From NCBI RefSeq assembly GCF_016545825.1, contig NC_052617.1:51465382-51529381 (forward strand): DNA of 64,000 bases. The letters are read 5' to 3'. This document shows positions 34,313 to 47,200 of the stretch, piece after piece. Position 1 is the first letter of the stretch. Each line of letters begins with the position of its first letter. Made by a program: the position numbers and the translations under genes. The DNA is from Eucalyptus grandis (Eukaryota; Streptophyta; Magnoliopsida; Myrtales; Myrtaceae). A model generated the notes under the pieces. That model was not told where the DNA came from, did no database searches, and worked only from the letters and a program-made list of their open reading frames with translations.

Positions 34313-35479
34313 TTATCGATCCATAATCACTGCTGAATTGAGAAGCGTCCCTACGACCTGCGCCTGGATTCCCTCATCTTCTTGCTGGCATCCATATAAG
34401 GTTGCGTCCACTGTTGCCTCTTGCGCCTCCGCCATCCTCTCGTTCTTATAGAGTTCCCAGTTTGCCTCTTGCACCTACAATAAAGAAAAGCAAGTGGAAA
34501 CTTAAGGTCTAGGTTCATCCTCTTCGATACAGGTATTCTTCGATTGTCTTTGCTCGAAGATAAGGACGGAGATTCTCTACATTAACATCACGACCTTGCA
34601 GAAATTCCACAAAAGTAGCTCAACAAGATACTCCACCTTGGCCAATTTAGACGACTGAGACCGGGCGTTCACTTCAGCCAATTCAGCTTTCTTTTGGTTC
34701 TTGAAGATTTTCACCGTCCCCGTGACCTTAATTTCCACCTTTTTTATCTTGGCCTTGGCAGCATCTTCCTGTTATAAGAAGATTTGGTCACCATAAAATA
34801 TATTGTAACAGAAAATTAAAAAAATAAAATATCTGATCCACATCACAAGAACACAGAATCACTCATATCACACGCACCTAGATGCATCTTAAGCCTATCA
34901 AAAAAAAAAGAGTGACAGACGCTTCAAACAAAGAAGAAGCAATGAAAAAGGAATCAAATCGGCCTACTTAGACCTAAATACTACCCAACATAGGCACATG
35001 AAGCGATGAAAGAAACAGCGAAGATGTATCGTTAGGGGAAAAAGAAAACCGACCAGGTTGGCCTTGTAGATCACCAGCCCAAACTGGTTGAGCTTCAACT
35101 CGAGCTTCTCCAAGATCTCCTTGAAGATATGCTCCATGGTCTTGGAGGCGGCAAGGACGCAGGTCTGGCCGTGGATGATATTCTGGACGACGTACTTCTC
35201 GCGGACCGAGGGCTTGACATGGGAGGCAAAAAGCTTGGCGTAGAGGAGGAGGCTCTTGTGGTCGGTGACGCGAGGACCGATGGTGAAGACGGCATGGATG
35301 AAGAAGGGGAGCTTCTCTGTGCACGCATCCCGCACCTTGAAGGTGTAATTGACCGGAGAAACGTGGAACTTGACGCACTTCTGAGTAGGCCAAATCCATG
35401 CCTTCTTGGCGAGCTTGACGTCCTTGATAAATCCTCCAGTTATGGCGAGGTACTCCGACGGGCCTGCGACGCGCCACAT
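34313..35479 (-). CDS. Truncated flotillin-like protein, copy 1
   Basis: Flotillins are SPFH/band-7 scaffold proteins of plasma-membrane microdomains, involved in plants in endocytosis and symbiont entry. Three exons on the minus strand join in phase: 35054-35479 (142 codons), 34595-34768 (58) and 34313-34474 (54 with stop), giving 253 residues. Exon 1 holds the SPFH start: [39 protein letters not shown] and [13 protein letters not shown]. Exon 2 (VTGTVKIFKNQKKAELAEVN) and exon 3 (VQEANWELYKNERMAEAQEA) match parts of the coiled-coil tail. Family members are near 470 residues; the stretch after the SPFH core and much of the tail are missing, although splice phases are kept. Junctions are CTG|GT, AAG|GT and TTGTAG|GT. 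It may be a shortened functional gene or a decaying copy. A TATA box lies at 35588-35596. Confidence 0.7.
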
Positions 35480-35587
35480 TGTAACGAGGCTTTTGTTTCT
35501 TTTCTAGGGTTTCTGATGGTGATCGAGAGCGAAAAAGAAGAGACGGGGAAAGAGAGTTGGCGAGGAGGTTAGTGGGGAGCGAGTGGA

Positions 35588-35596
35588 GATTTATAA
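35588..35596 (-). promoter_or_regulatory. TATA box of flotillin-like copy 1
   Basis: On the minus strand TTATAAATC lies about 110 bp upstream of the start codon. The equivalent in copy 2 is TATAAATC at about 40503-40510. The 5' leader between is pyrimidine-rich and ends in a typical AAACCCTAGAAA context. Confidence 0.5.
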
Positions 35597-35599
35597 GGG

Positions 35600-36651
35600 C
35601 GATCCGAATACAAGTTTGGAGAGGATAAGCAAAAAAGAGATGAGTGCTCTATCTAAACTAGGAAGCTGAAGGCCAAAATCTGATCTGCTTTTACATAGAG
35701 GACACTACGCCTTCCGAAAACTTTCCTTCATCAAATCGGAAAAGCCAAAAGTTTATATCCACTGCCGCTAACAAGCTCTTCCCCGTTATTATCGGTTGGA
35801 AAATTTTATTCTGATGTTTGAATGATATGTGCATTGAGTATTTTATGTCGAGGGTTCATAGGTAAAAGATAAGGTATATTATTTATGTTTCCCCTCTTTA
35901 GAAGAACAAAGTTTGAGACCATTTCTTTTTCCTAATAACACAAAATTTTTAGATCCGAAACAAATAACTCGAGTTCAAATGCTTGAAACCTTTTGGTTCG
36001 TACAATTGTCAATATGGAGAGTCATTTTGAAATTTTCTAAGAATGTTTAAAATTTAAAATGTTTTTCCTAGTACTAAAATTTTCAAGGAAAGACACCCAA
36101 AGGAAAAATACGTAAAGACATTTTATCTTGAAATTCGGTGTTTTTGCAATCGAGCGACTGATCTTTAATTCCATTTGCTTAATGTGTCAATTATTTCACA
36201 ATTAATTTCTTTAGATCTTATTTCATTCAGTATTCTGGCAAAATGCGAATAGATATGTAAAATTTTTTCAATAAGTCGTATCACTAGCAAGCTGCTATCA
36301 CATCAGTATTTCACCAAAGAATGAGTCCAATTACAGTTAAAATGCATTAATCCCTAAAAAAGGAAAAAGAAAATAAAAGATGGTTGTACTCGACTATCGA
36401 AATTTAAGTTCAGTGACTGTCTATAGAATTTCTCCGAAAACAAGTTGAGACTATCTTCTCGGGTCAAGAGGATAGCCTACAATTTGCGAACTAGAATTAT
36501 GATGTTTTTATTGACGTTGAGGGTTAATTTGGACACCCCCAAAAAAAAAAAAAAAAAAAAAAAAAACAGCTTCTTCTATGGGAAAATAACAGTGCAGGAC
36601 AACCTTTATATGGGAATATAAGGGAAATAGTTGGGGCAAAAAATAGCAGAA
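35600..36651. other. Intergenic with A26 homopolymer
   Basis: A single uninterrupted A-run at about 36541-36566 is followed by sequence shared with 56130 onward in block B. No gene is seen. Confidence 0.45.
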
Positions 36652-37360
36652 GTGTCATTACTATCGTATTGTGCTTATATTAGTGTTGTAATTTTTTTTT
36701 TGGCTTAATCGAGTATCACAAATTTGAAAAATCAATCATATGAATGCCATCGGCAATTTGGCTCACCAGAAAATTCGATGTGGCTACCGGTCATCCTATG
36801 TGGCTTCGCCGGCACTGACATGGATAATTTTTAAATAATTTTTAAAATATTTTTAGTTATTTTTCGAATTTTTTATTTTTCTTTTTTTAGGAGACCCTTG
36901 CCGATGCGAAACCCTCGCTTTGTTGCAGCCTGGCCCACAGCTAGCAAGGTCGCGATGTTGCCTACGGCCCACATCTCGTGACCCTCGATAGCTGCGAATC
37001 CCTTGCTCAGTTGCGGCTTGGCCCGCGGCTAGTGAGGTCGCGATGCTGCCTAGGGCCCACATCTCGTTGCCTTGCCCAGATCTAGCGAGGGTATATATGG
37101 CTGATGGCAAGATAGCCGTTGCCCAATCTAGGTGAGGGTTTTGTGGCTAGCAAGGGTCACTGGTGACCCTCACTGGCCCTTAAAAAAAAAGTAAAGATAA
37201 AACAAAAAAGTTAAAAATTTTAAAAAATCCAAGTAGGATGATCGTCAGAATTGGCACTCAAATAATTGAATTAACTCCAATGTGGAACTTAAGTGAGCAA
37301 ACAAAAGTTATAGCCCTCGAGTGAGCATCATACGAGATCATACAAAAGTTATGGCACTCT
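36652..37360. mobile_element. MITE-like element, copy in block A
   Basis: The left end (gtgtcattactatcgtattg) and right end (catacaaaagttatggcact) form imperfect inverted repeats; the pairing is clearer in copies at 53892-54509 and 56232-56621. The core (36890-37170) is rich in repeated tagcgaggg / ggcccacat words. No transposase frame is present. Confidence 0.55.
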
Positions 37361-37667
37361 AGCCATTTTTCTCCTAAAATAGTTGTATCCATTGTGTCCT
37401 ATTTAGAAATGGCCGATGGAGGGTAAAGAGCTTTGTGCGATGATTTCTTGTGCTATATTTGTTGATTCAAGATTAATGTTCGATTTTTGAGAATCAATTA
37501 TGATACTCTATCCTATTTGTCTCAGTAGCTTTTCTGCAGTGACAACTTTCGTCAAGTCTTTCATAAAGTTGACATCCCTAAGGAGTAAGATGTCGATCGT
37601 GAAACTCACCAAAATTTGCCAATGGTTGGAGACCTAAGAAGAGCAATGTGGCTTTATCTCTAAGGCT

Positions 37668-38345
37668 ACGTTTGGTTGGTTAGATTTCTAATCTAGAATA
37701 AAATATGATAGGATACGAAATATAGGGATTTTGCTATATCCTATCAACTATTTGATAATTTCGGTAATAAAGTCAGAGATATTAACATCATATCATGTAT
37801 ATTGTTTGCTATAAACAACATATCAATATAAATGAATAAAAATATTTACAAATGGATATAATATAAATCTCTCACGACACTCTTGCCTATTTTATCTTTA
37901 TTTATTATTTTTTTTACTTTCCTCTCTTTTTCAATTAATTTTTTATTTCTTTCTTCTCCTTCCATCTTTCTATAAATATATATATATATATATATATATA
38001 AATTTATAAATTTATATAATAAGATAGAATTAAATTCAAATATATAAATAAGAGCAAGGTTAAATTACAAAAGCTAAAATTTTATATTGCTTGTATTAGA
38101 AATAAAATATTATTTATATTGAATTATCATTTTGATTTTGTTAATTTGAGAAGTTTGTTATTCGGAAAAAAAAAAAAATTTTCTTATCATGAATATTAGA
38201 AATCATATACGACTGTATCCCACCTCCTCCATCGAATGATTTTATCTAGCCTGGATCTTTTTATATCTGAGTTTATCTTATCCTGAGCAAAACGTAGGAT
38301 ATAATAAATTTTGTCATGTGTTGAATTTTATTTTGATTGCCAAAG
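37668..38345. mobile_element. AT-rich MITE-like element
   Basis: The left edge (ggctacgtttggttggttag) and the right edge (ttttgattgccaaa, preceded by gagcaaaacgtagg) contain inverted tacgttt/aaacgta words. The interior has (TA)n at about 37976-38000. A shorter relative lies at 2892-3010. No coding capacity; target duplication not fixed. Confidence 0.4.
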
Positions 38346-38540
38346 TAAAAGCTTTTCTTATGTGGTGAAGCGACTTGAGATTAAATTTTACACGTGCACA
38401 GCACTGTTGATATACTAAAGGGACAAGGATACACCCAGTCCTGAAGATTTGGGATGTATTGCCCCTAATGTATGCAACGAGACTATTTGACGTGTCAACG
38501 ACAAGTTCAAAGCATACGCAAACAATTTCATTAGTCGCTG

Positions 38541-38770
38541 GAACGGCGTGGACCTTCCCAACGCATTCATCTTCTGCTATTTGTTATATGTTACGATATA
38601 TTTGATTGAATTAATGGCATGGAATTTTTTGTTTAGGTCTCCATAGTTATGAAGTGGCGTGGACTTCTCAACTCATTCATCTTCTGTAGTTTGTTTGTTG
38701 TATGTTACGATATATATGATTGAATTAATGGCACTGAATTTTTTGTTTAGGTGTCAATAGTTATGAAGTG
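38541..38770 (+). repeat. Tandem duplication of ~115 bp
   Basis: Two head-to-tail copies, each from ggcgtggac..tcattcatcttctg through gtttaggt..atagttatgaagtgg (about 38545-38655 and 38656-38770). They differ at about a dozen sites. No open frame runs through both. Confidence 0.75.
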
Positions 38771-39340
38771 GAGATTCATCCACACACGTCCTTAAAATGC
38801 TAAGGCGAGATGTTCTCCAAAATCCACACGGCAGGTAGTTTGCAAAAGCTTGGTAATTTCATTATCTTCTCATATGGCGTGGGTTAACTAACCGCTATCG
38901 ACACATTGCCACTAAATGAAGACGACATGGTTAAATACCGTGGAAGAAGGAAAATCCATCTAACATAGCTAAACATATTCGTGTTTAAAGATATTTCTGA
39001 TGCTCGATCTTTTTTCTTTTCTTTCGGGGGGTCGTCCGCCTCAGCTATCTAGTTCTGTTCATCTTCCCATGAATCAAAGTAAAAGAACACATCCCAAACG
39101 ATGAAGTAAATGCACACCATGACTTCATCAGAAATGAGCAGAGCACGAATATGAGTACTTCGAAACCTAAATCACCCTCTTCTCACGCAACCATAATAAA
39201 CAAACAAAACCCGTAAAGCTAAGTCAGACTTCCTTAAAATTTACTAGTTACATTAGCGTTTTTAATAGAAGGGGAAATAGCACGACAATTTAATTTGTCC
39301 AACAAAAGAAAACAAGAGACGCGAGCAACACATCCCACCA

Positions 39341-40391
39341 TCATACTGCACCCCCTCCCTCAGTCGCTTTCCAGTTCAACAGGATGCCGATCTTTGGACA
39401 CAAGCCCTTCACTGCTTTTGCGTTGATTGGCCACTCTTGGAAGATCCTCCAGTTGATCATCACGTACGTACGCGCAACGTGTGCGTTTGCTTTGGCCAAT
39501 TCGGTTTGCTTTTGGTTCTTAATAATTTTCTCTGTCCCCGTGACCTTTGTCTCCACCTTTTTCATTTTGGCCTTGGCATCTACCTGTTATAAGGAAATTT
39601 GGTCACCACAAAATATATTGTAACAGAATAAAAAATAAAATAAAAAACTGATCCAGATCACGGAATCACGCACACCAGCCATGGACGTGGACAATAACAA
39701 GTTTGAATGCTTTTAGCCGATCTTAAAAAACAGACACTTCAACCAATAAAAAACAATAAAAAACGAATCATGGATACATGAAGCCATGGACGTGGACAAT
39801 AACAAGTTTAAATGCATCTTTTAGCCGATCTTAAAAAACAGACACTTCAACCAATAAAAAACAATATAAAACGAATCATTAAAAAAAAAACAGTAAAAGA
39901 ACGAATCATAGATACATGAAGCGACAAAAGACAAAGCGCTCAATTAGGAGAAAAAAAAATCCAACCAGATTGACGTTGTAGATCACAAGCCCAAACTGGT
40001 TGAGCTCCAACTGGAGCTTCTTCAAGACCTCGTTGGAGATGTACTCCGTGGTCATGGAGGGAGCAATCACGCAGGTCTGGCCCTTGATGAGACGCTGGAC
40101 AAGGTCCTTGACGTGGCATGAGGGCTTAACGTGAGAGGCAAAGAGCTTGGCATAGAGGAGGAGGCTCTCGTGGTCGGTGATGCGGGGGCCGATGGTGAAG
40201 ACGGCATGGATGAAGAAGGGAACCTTGTCTGCGCTCATGGCCTGCATCTCGAAGGCGTAGTTGACTGGAGAAATACAGAACTCGACGCACTTCTGAGTCG
40301 GCCATATCCATGCCTTCTTCGCGAGCTTGACGTCCTTGATGGATCCTCCCGTTATGGCGAGGTACTCTGACGGGCCTGCAACGCGCCACAT
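39341..40391 (-). CDS. Truncated flotillin-like protein, copy 2
   Basis: Two exons join in phase: 39966-40391 (142 codons) and 39341-39583 (81 with stop), 222 residues. Exon 1 is a close paralogue of copy 1 with identical length ([53 protein letters not shown]). Exon 2 starts like copy 1 exon 2 ([20 protein letters not shown]), then jumps directly to the extreme C-terminal motif of the family ([19 protein letters not shown], then [10 protein letters not shown]). So the coiled-coil repeats and the third exon seen in copy 1 are deleted within one exon. Intron 1 (39584-39965) carries a ~105-bp tandem duplication. The frame is open and splice sites are good (CTG|GT, ACAG|GT), so a mini-flotillin is possible. 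The family role would be membrane microdomain scaffolding. It could equally be a recent pseudogene. Confidence 0.65.
39677..39919 (-). repeat. ~105-bp tandem duplication inside intron 1 of flotillin-like copy 2
   Basis: The segment beginning agccatggacgtggacaata occurs at 39677 and again at about 39782. Both carry gccgatcttaaaaaacagac and aaacgaatcat. A partial third copy (aacgaatcatagatacatga) follows at about 39901. Confidence 0.75.
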
Positions 40392-42121
40392 TGTGTTGAG
40401 ATTTTGTTTCTAGGGTTTCCGATGATGAAGATCGAGATCGAGAACGAAGAAGAAGAGACGGGGGAAGAGAGTTAGCGAGGAGTTCAGAGCGGAGGGAGTG
40501 GAGATTTATAGAGGGGAGAGAGTGGAGATCTATAGATGCGAACTGAATACGTAATTGGAGAGGACAAGCAGCAAAAAGATCGGTGCATAGGAAGCTGGAT
40601 TAATCATAGATGAACACCGAAATCTTATTTTACATAGAGGACACTGATCTCCATGGATAAAAAATTTCCTAATGGCTTGCTTAAAGATAAAAAAAAAAAA
40701 AAAAAAAATTAAATCCTCTTGAATTTTCCGCTCATCATCCCTTGATTTATTTAAAGTTAATGGATAAGGCAACATTCCTAATGACTTTTTTAAAGATTAA
40801 AAAATTTGAACCCTCATAATTTTTCACCTTATCATCACATTGACTTGATTATTTTGCCATGGGAAAGCTCGTGACCTGATCCTTGTGAAGTGAAACACGA
40901 TTCTCATAACAGTATTTACTAACCATAGGTTTTGTTGTAATTTCATATTTATTTGATTAAATTTTAATTTCATTTTATAGTAATTATTTTTTTTATTGAG
41001 AGACATTTATTTTGAAATAGCGTGTGACATGCACATAAGAGAAAACAATAAAAAAAGATCTAAGCAAATACTTGTATTGCTCGTATTAGAAACTTAAATA
41101 TAAACATATTCAAATTACTGGTAAAAATTATAAAAATTAATAATGAAATAATTACATAGCAAATAAGCATCGTTCTACATAAATACTGAAGAAATAACTT
41201 CTAATGACAGAAAATTCACATTTGGAGAGTGAGACTTGCTTATTTTCGTTTTTTTATTAAGACTTCGTGCTCTTCTTGGTTAGTTTGACTCTTTTAAAGG
41301 CACTCGTAATAGATTTTTCCTTCAACGCCATCAGTCATTCGTCTTGTCAAGTGTTTTTTAGATTCTAATAAACATCTTATAAACTCTCTGATCCGGTAAT
41401 GATGATAAATGAGATACTACTGTCTACCTACACCATACACAAAGAGTTGGCAATATTAAGAATATAATTTTGAGTTTCAAATATAAATATTCTTCCAAGT
41501 CAAGTATCTTTTCATCCTTCAACTTTAGTGACAATTCATCGTCCAATTAAATCAAGTATTTTGTCAACAGAGACCTTGTAACCTAATCTTATTTGCATTT
41601 ACATATGAAGCCAAAGTCTTCTTTCCTTTTACGCGGTGATACTTCCCTTCCAAGCACTTTCCTTAAGCTAATTGAAAAGGGCAAAAAGTGTATCTCCACC
41701 ACCCCTAATTAGCTTTTCGACATTATAGTATTCATTGTATTTCCTTAACCATGCATCAACTTATGTGAGAATTCTTCTAAGGAACACTTCTCAAAACGTT
41801 ATTACACTAAATCCTCTAACAACATGTGAGCTAGAGACTACACACATCGAGTTTCAGAATCCTCCCAAGCAACATTCATAAAACGTCACAGTACTAAATA
41901 TGCTAACAATAGATGTCAAACTCTGCAATCATCAAGTTTCAGAATCCTTCAAGCAACACTTTTTAAAATATTAGAGTACTAAATCCGTTAATAACCCTTC
42001 TTGCGTGGACGCTAGCATTTCCATACTTAAAATTAAGGGACTATGAAATATTTATAGTGCCCTGGTTGGTACGCAGCAGATGGATATTGCCATACGGCAG
42101 TGCATGGAGGTTGCATGTGGG
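40392..42121. other. Promoter of flotillin copy 2 and distal part of block A
   Basis: 40392-40512 holds the copy 2 leader and TATA-like box. 41160-42121 is colinear with about 58580-59514 in block B. An A-run lies at 40689-40708. No gene is recognised. Confidence 0.45.
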
Positions 42122-44264
42122 TGTTGACACTTAAATTTTACAATTTTATTTATGACTTAATCGTGTACAAAATTAGGAATTATTCACTAAAAAACAAAAA
42201 AAAAAAAAAACAAAAAAAAAAAAAAAGAAGAAATCAAAAACAAAAATAAAAACAACAAAAAAATAGAAAAAGAAAACATGGAAGAGGCCGGGCCGGATCT
42301 CACCTTGGCCCGGCCCATGCCGGCTTCCTCTCTTTGCGTGAAACCGTAAAGAGCAGAGTGGAGAGGGAACAGAAAAGAGGGGCAACCGGAGAGTGAGAGA
42401 AAAAAAGAGAGAGAACCGACGGAGAGGGGTCAAGTGGGAGAGTTCCAGAGGGAGAGGGGCAGGATTCGAGCAACCCGCGAGCCGCCGCCCTCCTTCACGA
42501 AGTCGTCCGAGCCACCGCCACTCGACCCCTCGACACACCAGCAACCAGCCGAGCCCCCGCCCACCGTCCTCCGTCCGAGTCGCCGCTGTCTCCCCGAACC
42601 CAGATCTGGAGCAGAGGCGCCGGTGTGAAGAAGCAATGCAGTAGAAGAGAAGAGAGAGAGAGGGAACGGAGGGGAGGAGGGCAGCGGCGACGCTGCCTGC
42701 CGCCGTCCGAGTCGCTGCCCTCCTCGCCGCTCGACTCGACGCTGTCCGGCCTGTGACCCGCCTGCTGTTCACCCGACGCCGTCTGAATCGCAACTCCGCC
42801 CGTCCCCGCAGCGACGCCGCCGCCGCTGCCATCGTCTTTGCTCGACGCCAGCAACCCGCGCTGGCCACCGCACCTCAGCCGCCCTGTCGCGCCGCCGTGA
42901 CCGATTTCCGGCACAGCATCGCCATGCCTCGCCGCGCCACTGCCGCCAATAAGCCAAGGAGAAGCAGTTGAGCGTTCGGGTAGGGTTCGCCAGAAATCGG
43001 GTCGTGGCCACCGACCCGGGCCGGACTCGGGTCGTCGGCCGGGTAGGGTTCTGTTCGGCTGAGCCTGCGAGGGTGGTTTGATTCATGCTTGGGCCGGGCC
43101 CTTTTTTTTAGGAAATAGGGCTAATTCGTTTTGGGCCGGGTTTGGGCTGTTTTTACTTATGGACTTGTGGGCTTCTTTCTTTAAAATGAAAGAGACATAA
43201 TCAGATTGGGCCCGTTAGTTGGGCCCAATACGGACCAAAGAAAGGCCCGACAAAGGCTGGTCGGGCCTTGTCCTTCAGACGGGCCGGGTCGGCCCGGCCC
43301 GGCCCCATCCGGGCCGAACCTGGGCGGGTCTGACTGACCCGCCTCAACCGGGTCGGACCCGGGTCCGATCTGACCGGACCCGAACCGGTCCGGCCCCAAA
43401 TTTTATATTAGTTTATTTTATTATTTTAAAAAATTTAAAATAATTTTCGAAAATAAAAAAATTTAAATATTGAAAAATTTAAATAATTTTAAAATAATTA
43501 ATTAATTTTTTTAGTGTAATTAGGAATTGAAACCCAAAAATATTTTTAAAAAGTTAATTAAAAATATTTAAAAAATCCAAAAACTATTTTTAATTTAAAT
43601 TGAAATCCAATTTTTTTAAAAAAAATTAAAATCCAAAAACAATTTTTTTAAATTTAATTAAAAATGTTTTTTTTTTAAATGAAAATTTTTGAAAATTAAA
43701 AAATGTAGAATTTGGATAGGAATTGCTATTTATTGCATTTTTAGTGTAATTAGGCATTTATTTGCTTGTACGTTATTTATATAGCATGTTTAATTTACAT
43801 ATTTAATTATATTCGTGAATATTCAATTGCAGGTGTTCAATTTTACTACAATTAAGATCTTGATGACTATGATCGTTACTTTAATGATTGTGTATCCGCA
43901 TGATCACCTCGCATGTTAATGGATATGTGTAAAATCAATTCGAACCGCCTTATCAAAATATTTTATTTTAAAATGAACAAGATTAGGTACCGAAATGGCA
44001 CTAATTGACCAATTAGTGTAATCAAGTTCCCGACCCTAGATTCTCTGGTTGCGTAGAAAGTAAGGTACACTCTCATGCCTCACTTGGTTTTTAGTCGACC
44101 ACAATAGGCTAGTGGCGACTCCTTTTGTGCAAAATTCCTTAAAAATATCCAACGTCATGCAGAGTATGGGCTTGTAAGAGCTTGAGCCTAATTATGGGCT
44201 TTAGGCCCATTCTTTAGGCATTACCCCTAAACCCATTCCCTCCCCCCGAGGGCAGGTCGCGACA
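42122..44264 (+). repeat. Large LTR of a Tat/Ogre-like Ty3/gypsy element
   Basis: It starts TGTTGACACTTAAATTT immediately after gtggg and ends at about gtcgcgaca. It is followed by ttggtaattccactgggga, which has the layout of the primer-binding region of Tat/Ogre elements. The size (about 2.14 kb) fits that lineage. Block B has the uninterrupted empty site (catgtgggaaagttac), confirming the 5' boundary and a likely GTGGG target. The interior holds a GC-rich island at 42290-43400 full of CCGGG/GGGCC words that gives spurious Arg/Ser/Pro-rich frames. Confidence 0.7.
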
Positions 44265-47200
44265 ACTTGGTAATTCCACTGGGGATTTGGTTTTAAACCT
44301 TAGAGAACTTAGGCCAAAATTAATCTTGTTCAAAAATATTTTTGTTTGACAGTGAGGATTCCAAGTACACCCATGACATTATAGGTGTTAAATGTTTTGG
44401 CAGAATGGGAGGTATAAGGAAAAGTATTTGCTCACATTTTTCTTGTAGGAAGGTGTAGGAATGTATAGTTTATTTTTATGTACGGAGTGTTGTTTGCCCA
44501 TAAATTGTTGTGCATGTATCCTTTGCATTGCACTACACCCTAGCACATACAACCTGCCGTCAAACCTGGGCCACATGAGATCACTTAGAATGGTGTTGAG
44601 GTGGATACCACTCCGACTACAAGCATGTAGTACGATCGCCCATCTTAACCTCGGAATTTCTTTCTTGATGTTAAAGGTGCCCACCCTAGTCTGCGAGCAT
44701 GCAACGCGGGTCGGTTCTTTAATGAAACCGGAGTCATGGGTAACACGTCCTAGCCATAAGCTTGTTGGTTTAGTCCGATGATCCTATGACTCCATTTTGA
44801 GCCGGATAGAGTAGAAATCGAATCACATTTCATGTGCATGTCTATGTTAAAAAAAAAAAAAAAAAGACAAAGGTCGGCACCAATTGTAAGTGTCATTTTC
44901 CTTTTTAGTTGCTCATTTTGTATTGTATTTTCGTCTTGAAATTCACGAAAATCAATCAAATGCCCTTGGTGATGTAAGCTTATGATTGAAAAATTGGTGA
45001 TCACTTTTGACAAGTGAGCATTTGAATGCAAGTTCTAAACATTTTGATTTAGCCATTTTGAACACATGATTTTGTTTAAATTTCTTGTTATGGGCTCGAA
45101 ATCATTTTTTAAAAAAAAACTTTCAAATTGTGATTTTATATTGGGGCATAAAAATTGAAATTGCATTTTTTATTAAATTTTCTCATTCTCACATTTTGGG
45201 ACTATAATGTAAATCATTTTGGGTACCAATTCCTCAAAATAGAAATTACTTCATTTTTCTAGGAGTAAAATCACAAATCAATCTTTCAAAAATTAATGAG
45301 GCTTTTGCATGCGAAACTTTTGGAATAAAAGTGAATATTCAATTGATGGCCGTTGATTGATAATTTTAATGATGTTTTCTCTTATGATAAAATCTTAGCG
45401 GAATACTAAAATCCGGTAATAAGGATTGTGGGGCATGTATCGTCGCCTCGATTTTATTGTAAAAAGCGATCTCATTAAGATATCATTTTCTCTTATTCAC
45501 ATACTGACATTGTCGTCTTTTTGCGGGTTATGCGCAATGCTCTTTGACATTCTCGTGGTGACCATTCAAAGAAGTTAATTCTAGAGCTAGGACAATAGTT
45601 GTTTTTTTTTTTTTTTTTTTTTACTCTTATCTATACAAGAGTTTCTTGTATTTCATCAATGTTCTTATTCATGTTAAGAATCATGTTTTCCATTTTGAGT
45701 TTTGTTTGCGAATCCAATTGTTGCTTTTGTAAATCATGCGACTCACCTTTTTAATGATGGAATTCAGTTTCATGAAAATCATCATTTTTTTTATAAAATA
45801 AAAAAATAATAAAACAAAGCAGAAAAAAAAATTCGGAAGTGTTTTAGGCGAACCTTTACGTCTACCTTCCAAATTGAATTTCAAGAAGACTTTGCTTAAG
45901 GCCCTCTCTTCATGTAGTCGTTTTCTCGGGCTCATCGAACTCGAGGAGCAAGCATGCGTTGAGGTTTCCTCGATGCCAATTTTCCATAGAGGCGAAACGA
46001 AGTTGAATTCCATTCTGAGAAGTTTTGTTATTCGCAAATGTCTTAGGTGCCAAAATAACTCGTTGATCTCATTCACTTTGCATGATGAGACAAATGAAGG
46101 GAGTTGCCAAAAATCCATGAAGGTGAATTCAAGAGATTTTAGCCCTTAAAGGATAAAAGCAAGTGAAGGGTAATGATGTATCGTTTCCAACATTTCAACC
46201 CTAAGGATTTTTGCACTAACATATTTTTTTACAGGGTTACCGAGTCACCATGCCACAGGTAAGTACATTCTTCTCAATTTTTTAAGTAAAAAAAAAAGAA
46301 AAATAAAAAGAGAATTTCTATTACAAAAGGATCATTTGGCGCTTTCCTAGAGACAAACACAAAAATGAAAAATTGAGAAAAAAAAAATTCTTCAAACTTT
46401 TTAGCATCACTTTTATCTCAAAATTGTTTTCTCGTTTTGTGGGTTATTCATTTCAAATCAAATTTCTCTATGGAGATTGATCTACTCAGATGATCTCGAC
46501 AGAGTGAGATTGAGACGTTAAACATGCCAAACAAGAAGTGCTTAGGATGAAGAAAGGTAAGCCATTTCCAAACACATCCTTCAAATACTTTTGAGAATTG
46601 AGTGGAAAACGACACTCTTAGGACGAAGGATTCATTCGCATTGAGTGCAAAGATCGCAATGATAAAGGCATTTCCTTCATCAATCTCAAGCACCGAGCTA
46701 ACGTCTTGCTACCCTTTTGGGCCAAAAAAAAAGGATATACTTCAAAGTACCCTTGTCGAGAATGACCTTACATTGGGGTAGCATAGGGGGTTATGATCAT
46801 GTTGTAGAGCGAAAGATTGAGAAAGATTTTATTATTTCACTTGCATTAATCTTCTGGTGATAGCTTCAGAGGAATTCTCATTAGAGTTTGACTCATCCCA
46901 AGGTGAAGAAGAGCATTTTCTTCTCTACCCAAACACTAATACCCATTATTTTAACCAATTTGGGCCTGATTATTCATTTCTAAACCCCGAGCGGTGATCA
47001 TCTCCCTTCACTGGAGCAAGGCATAAGAATTGACCAAATACAATTGATAGTCACGAGAAAATGCGAAAAAAAAGTCTCGAAAGCCATAAGAGCTACAAAA
47101 TGTTCAAAGAGCAAAAAATTCGACAAATTAAGGGGCATGAAAAAGCAGTGTGCCTGGTAAAAGCAAGGTCAATACTCGTCAAGAAAAAAAATCTAAAAAG

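Larger units (their letters stand above)
21979..42121. repeat. Segmental duplication, block A
   Basis: From ataatttccctatcaaagat at 21979 onward the sequence is colinear with 47871-59514 (block B). The shared order is ~250-bp repeat array, thaumatin-like gene, flotillin-like exons, MITE-like element and the distal gtggtac/catgtggg sequence. By eye, the thaumatin exon differs at about 12 sites in about 270 bases (4%). Block A differs by the copia insertion (24746-31517), a second flotillin copy (39.0-40.5 kb), and private sequence at 33446-33645 and 37395-41150. Confidence 0.85.

Noticed and set aside
34974..35477. Second minus-strand frame over flotillin exon 1
   Set aside because: Frame +1 shadow of the SPFH exon, Arg/Gln/His-rich with no homology; the other frame matches flotillin.
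42173..43086. Open frames of up to 231 residues on the minus strand and shorter ones on the plus strand in the Ogre-like LTR
   Set aside because: Low-complexity Arg/Ser/Pro composition in a GC-rich LTR segment; no domain, multiple frames open at once.
44388..44781. Open frames on both strands just after the Ogre-like LTR as a possible gag
   Set aside because: No gag motif, no zinc knuckle, and stop codons nearby; fits the untranslated leader of this lineage.
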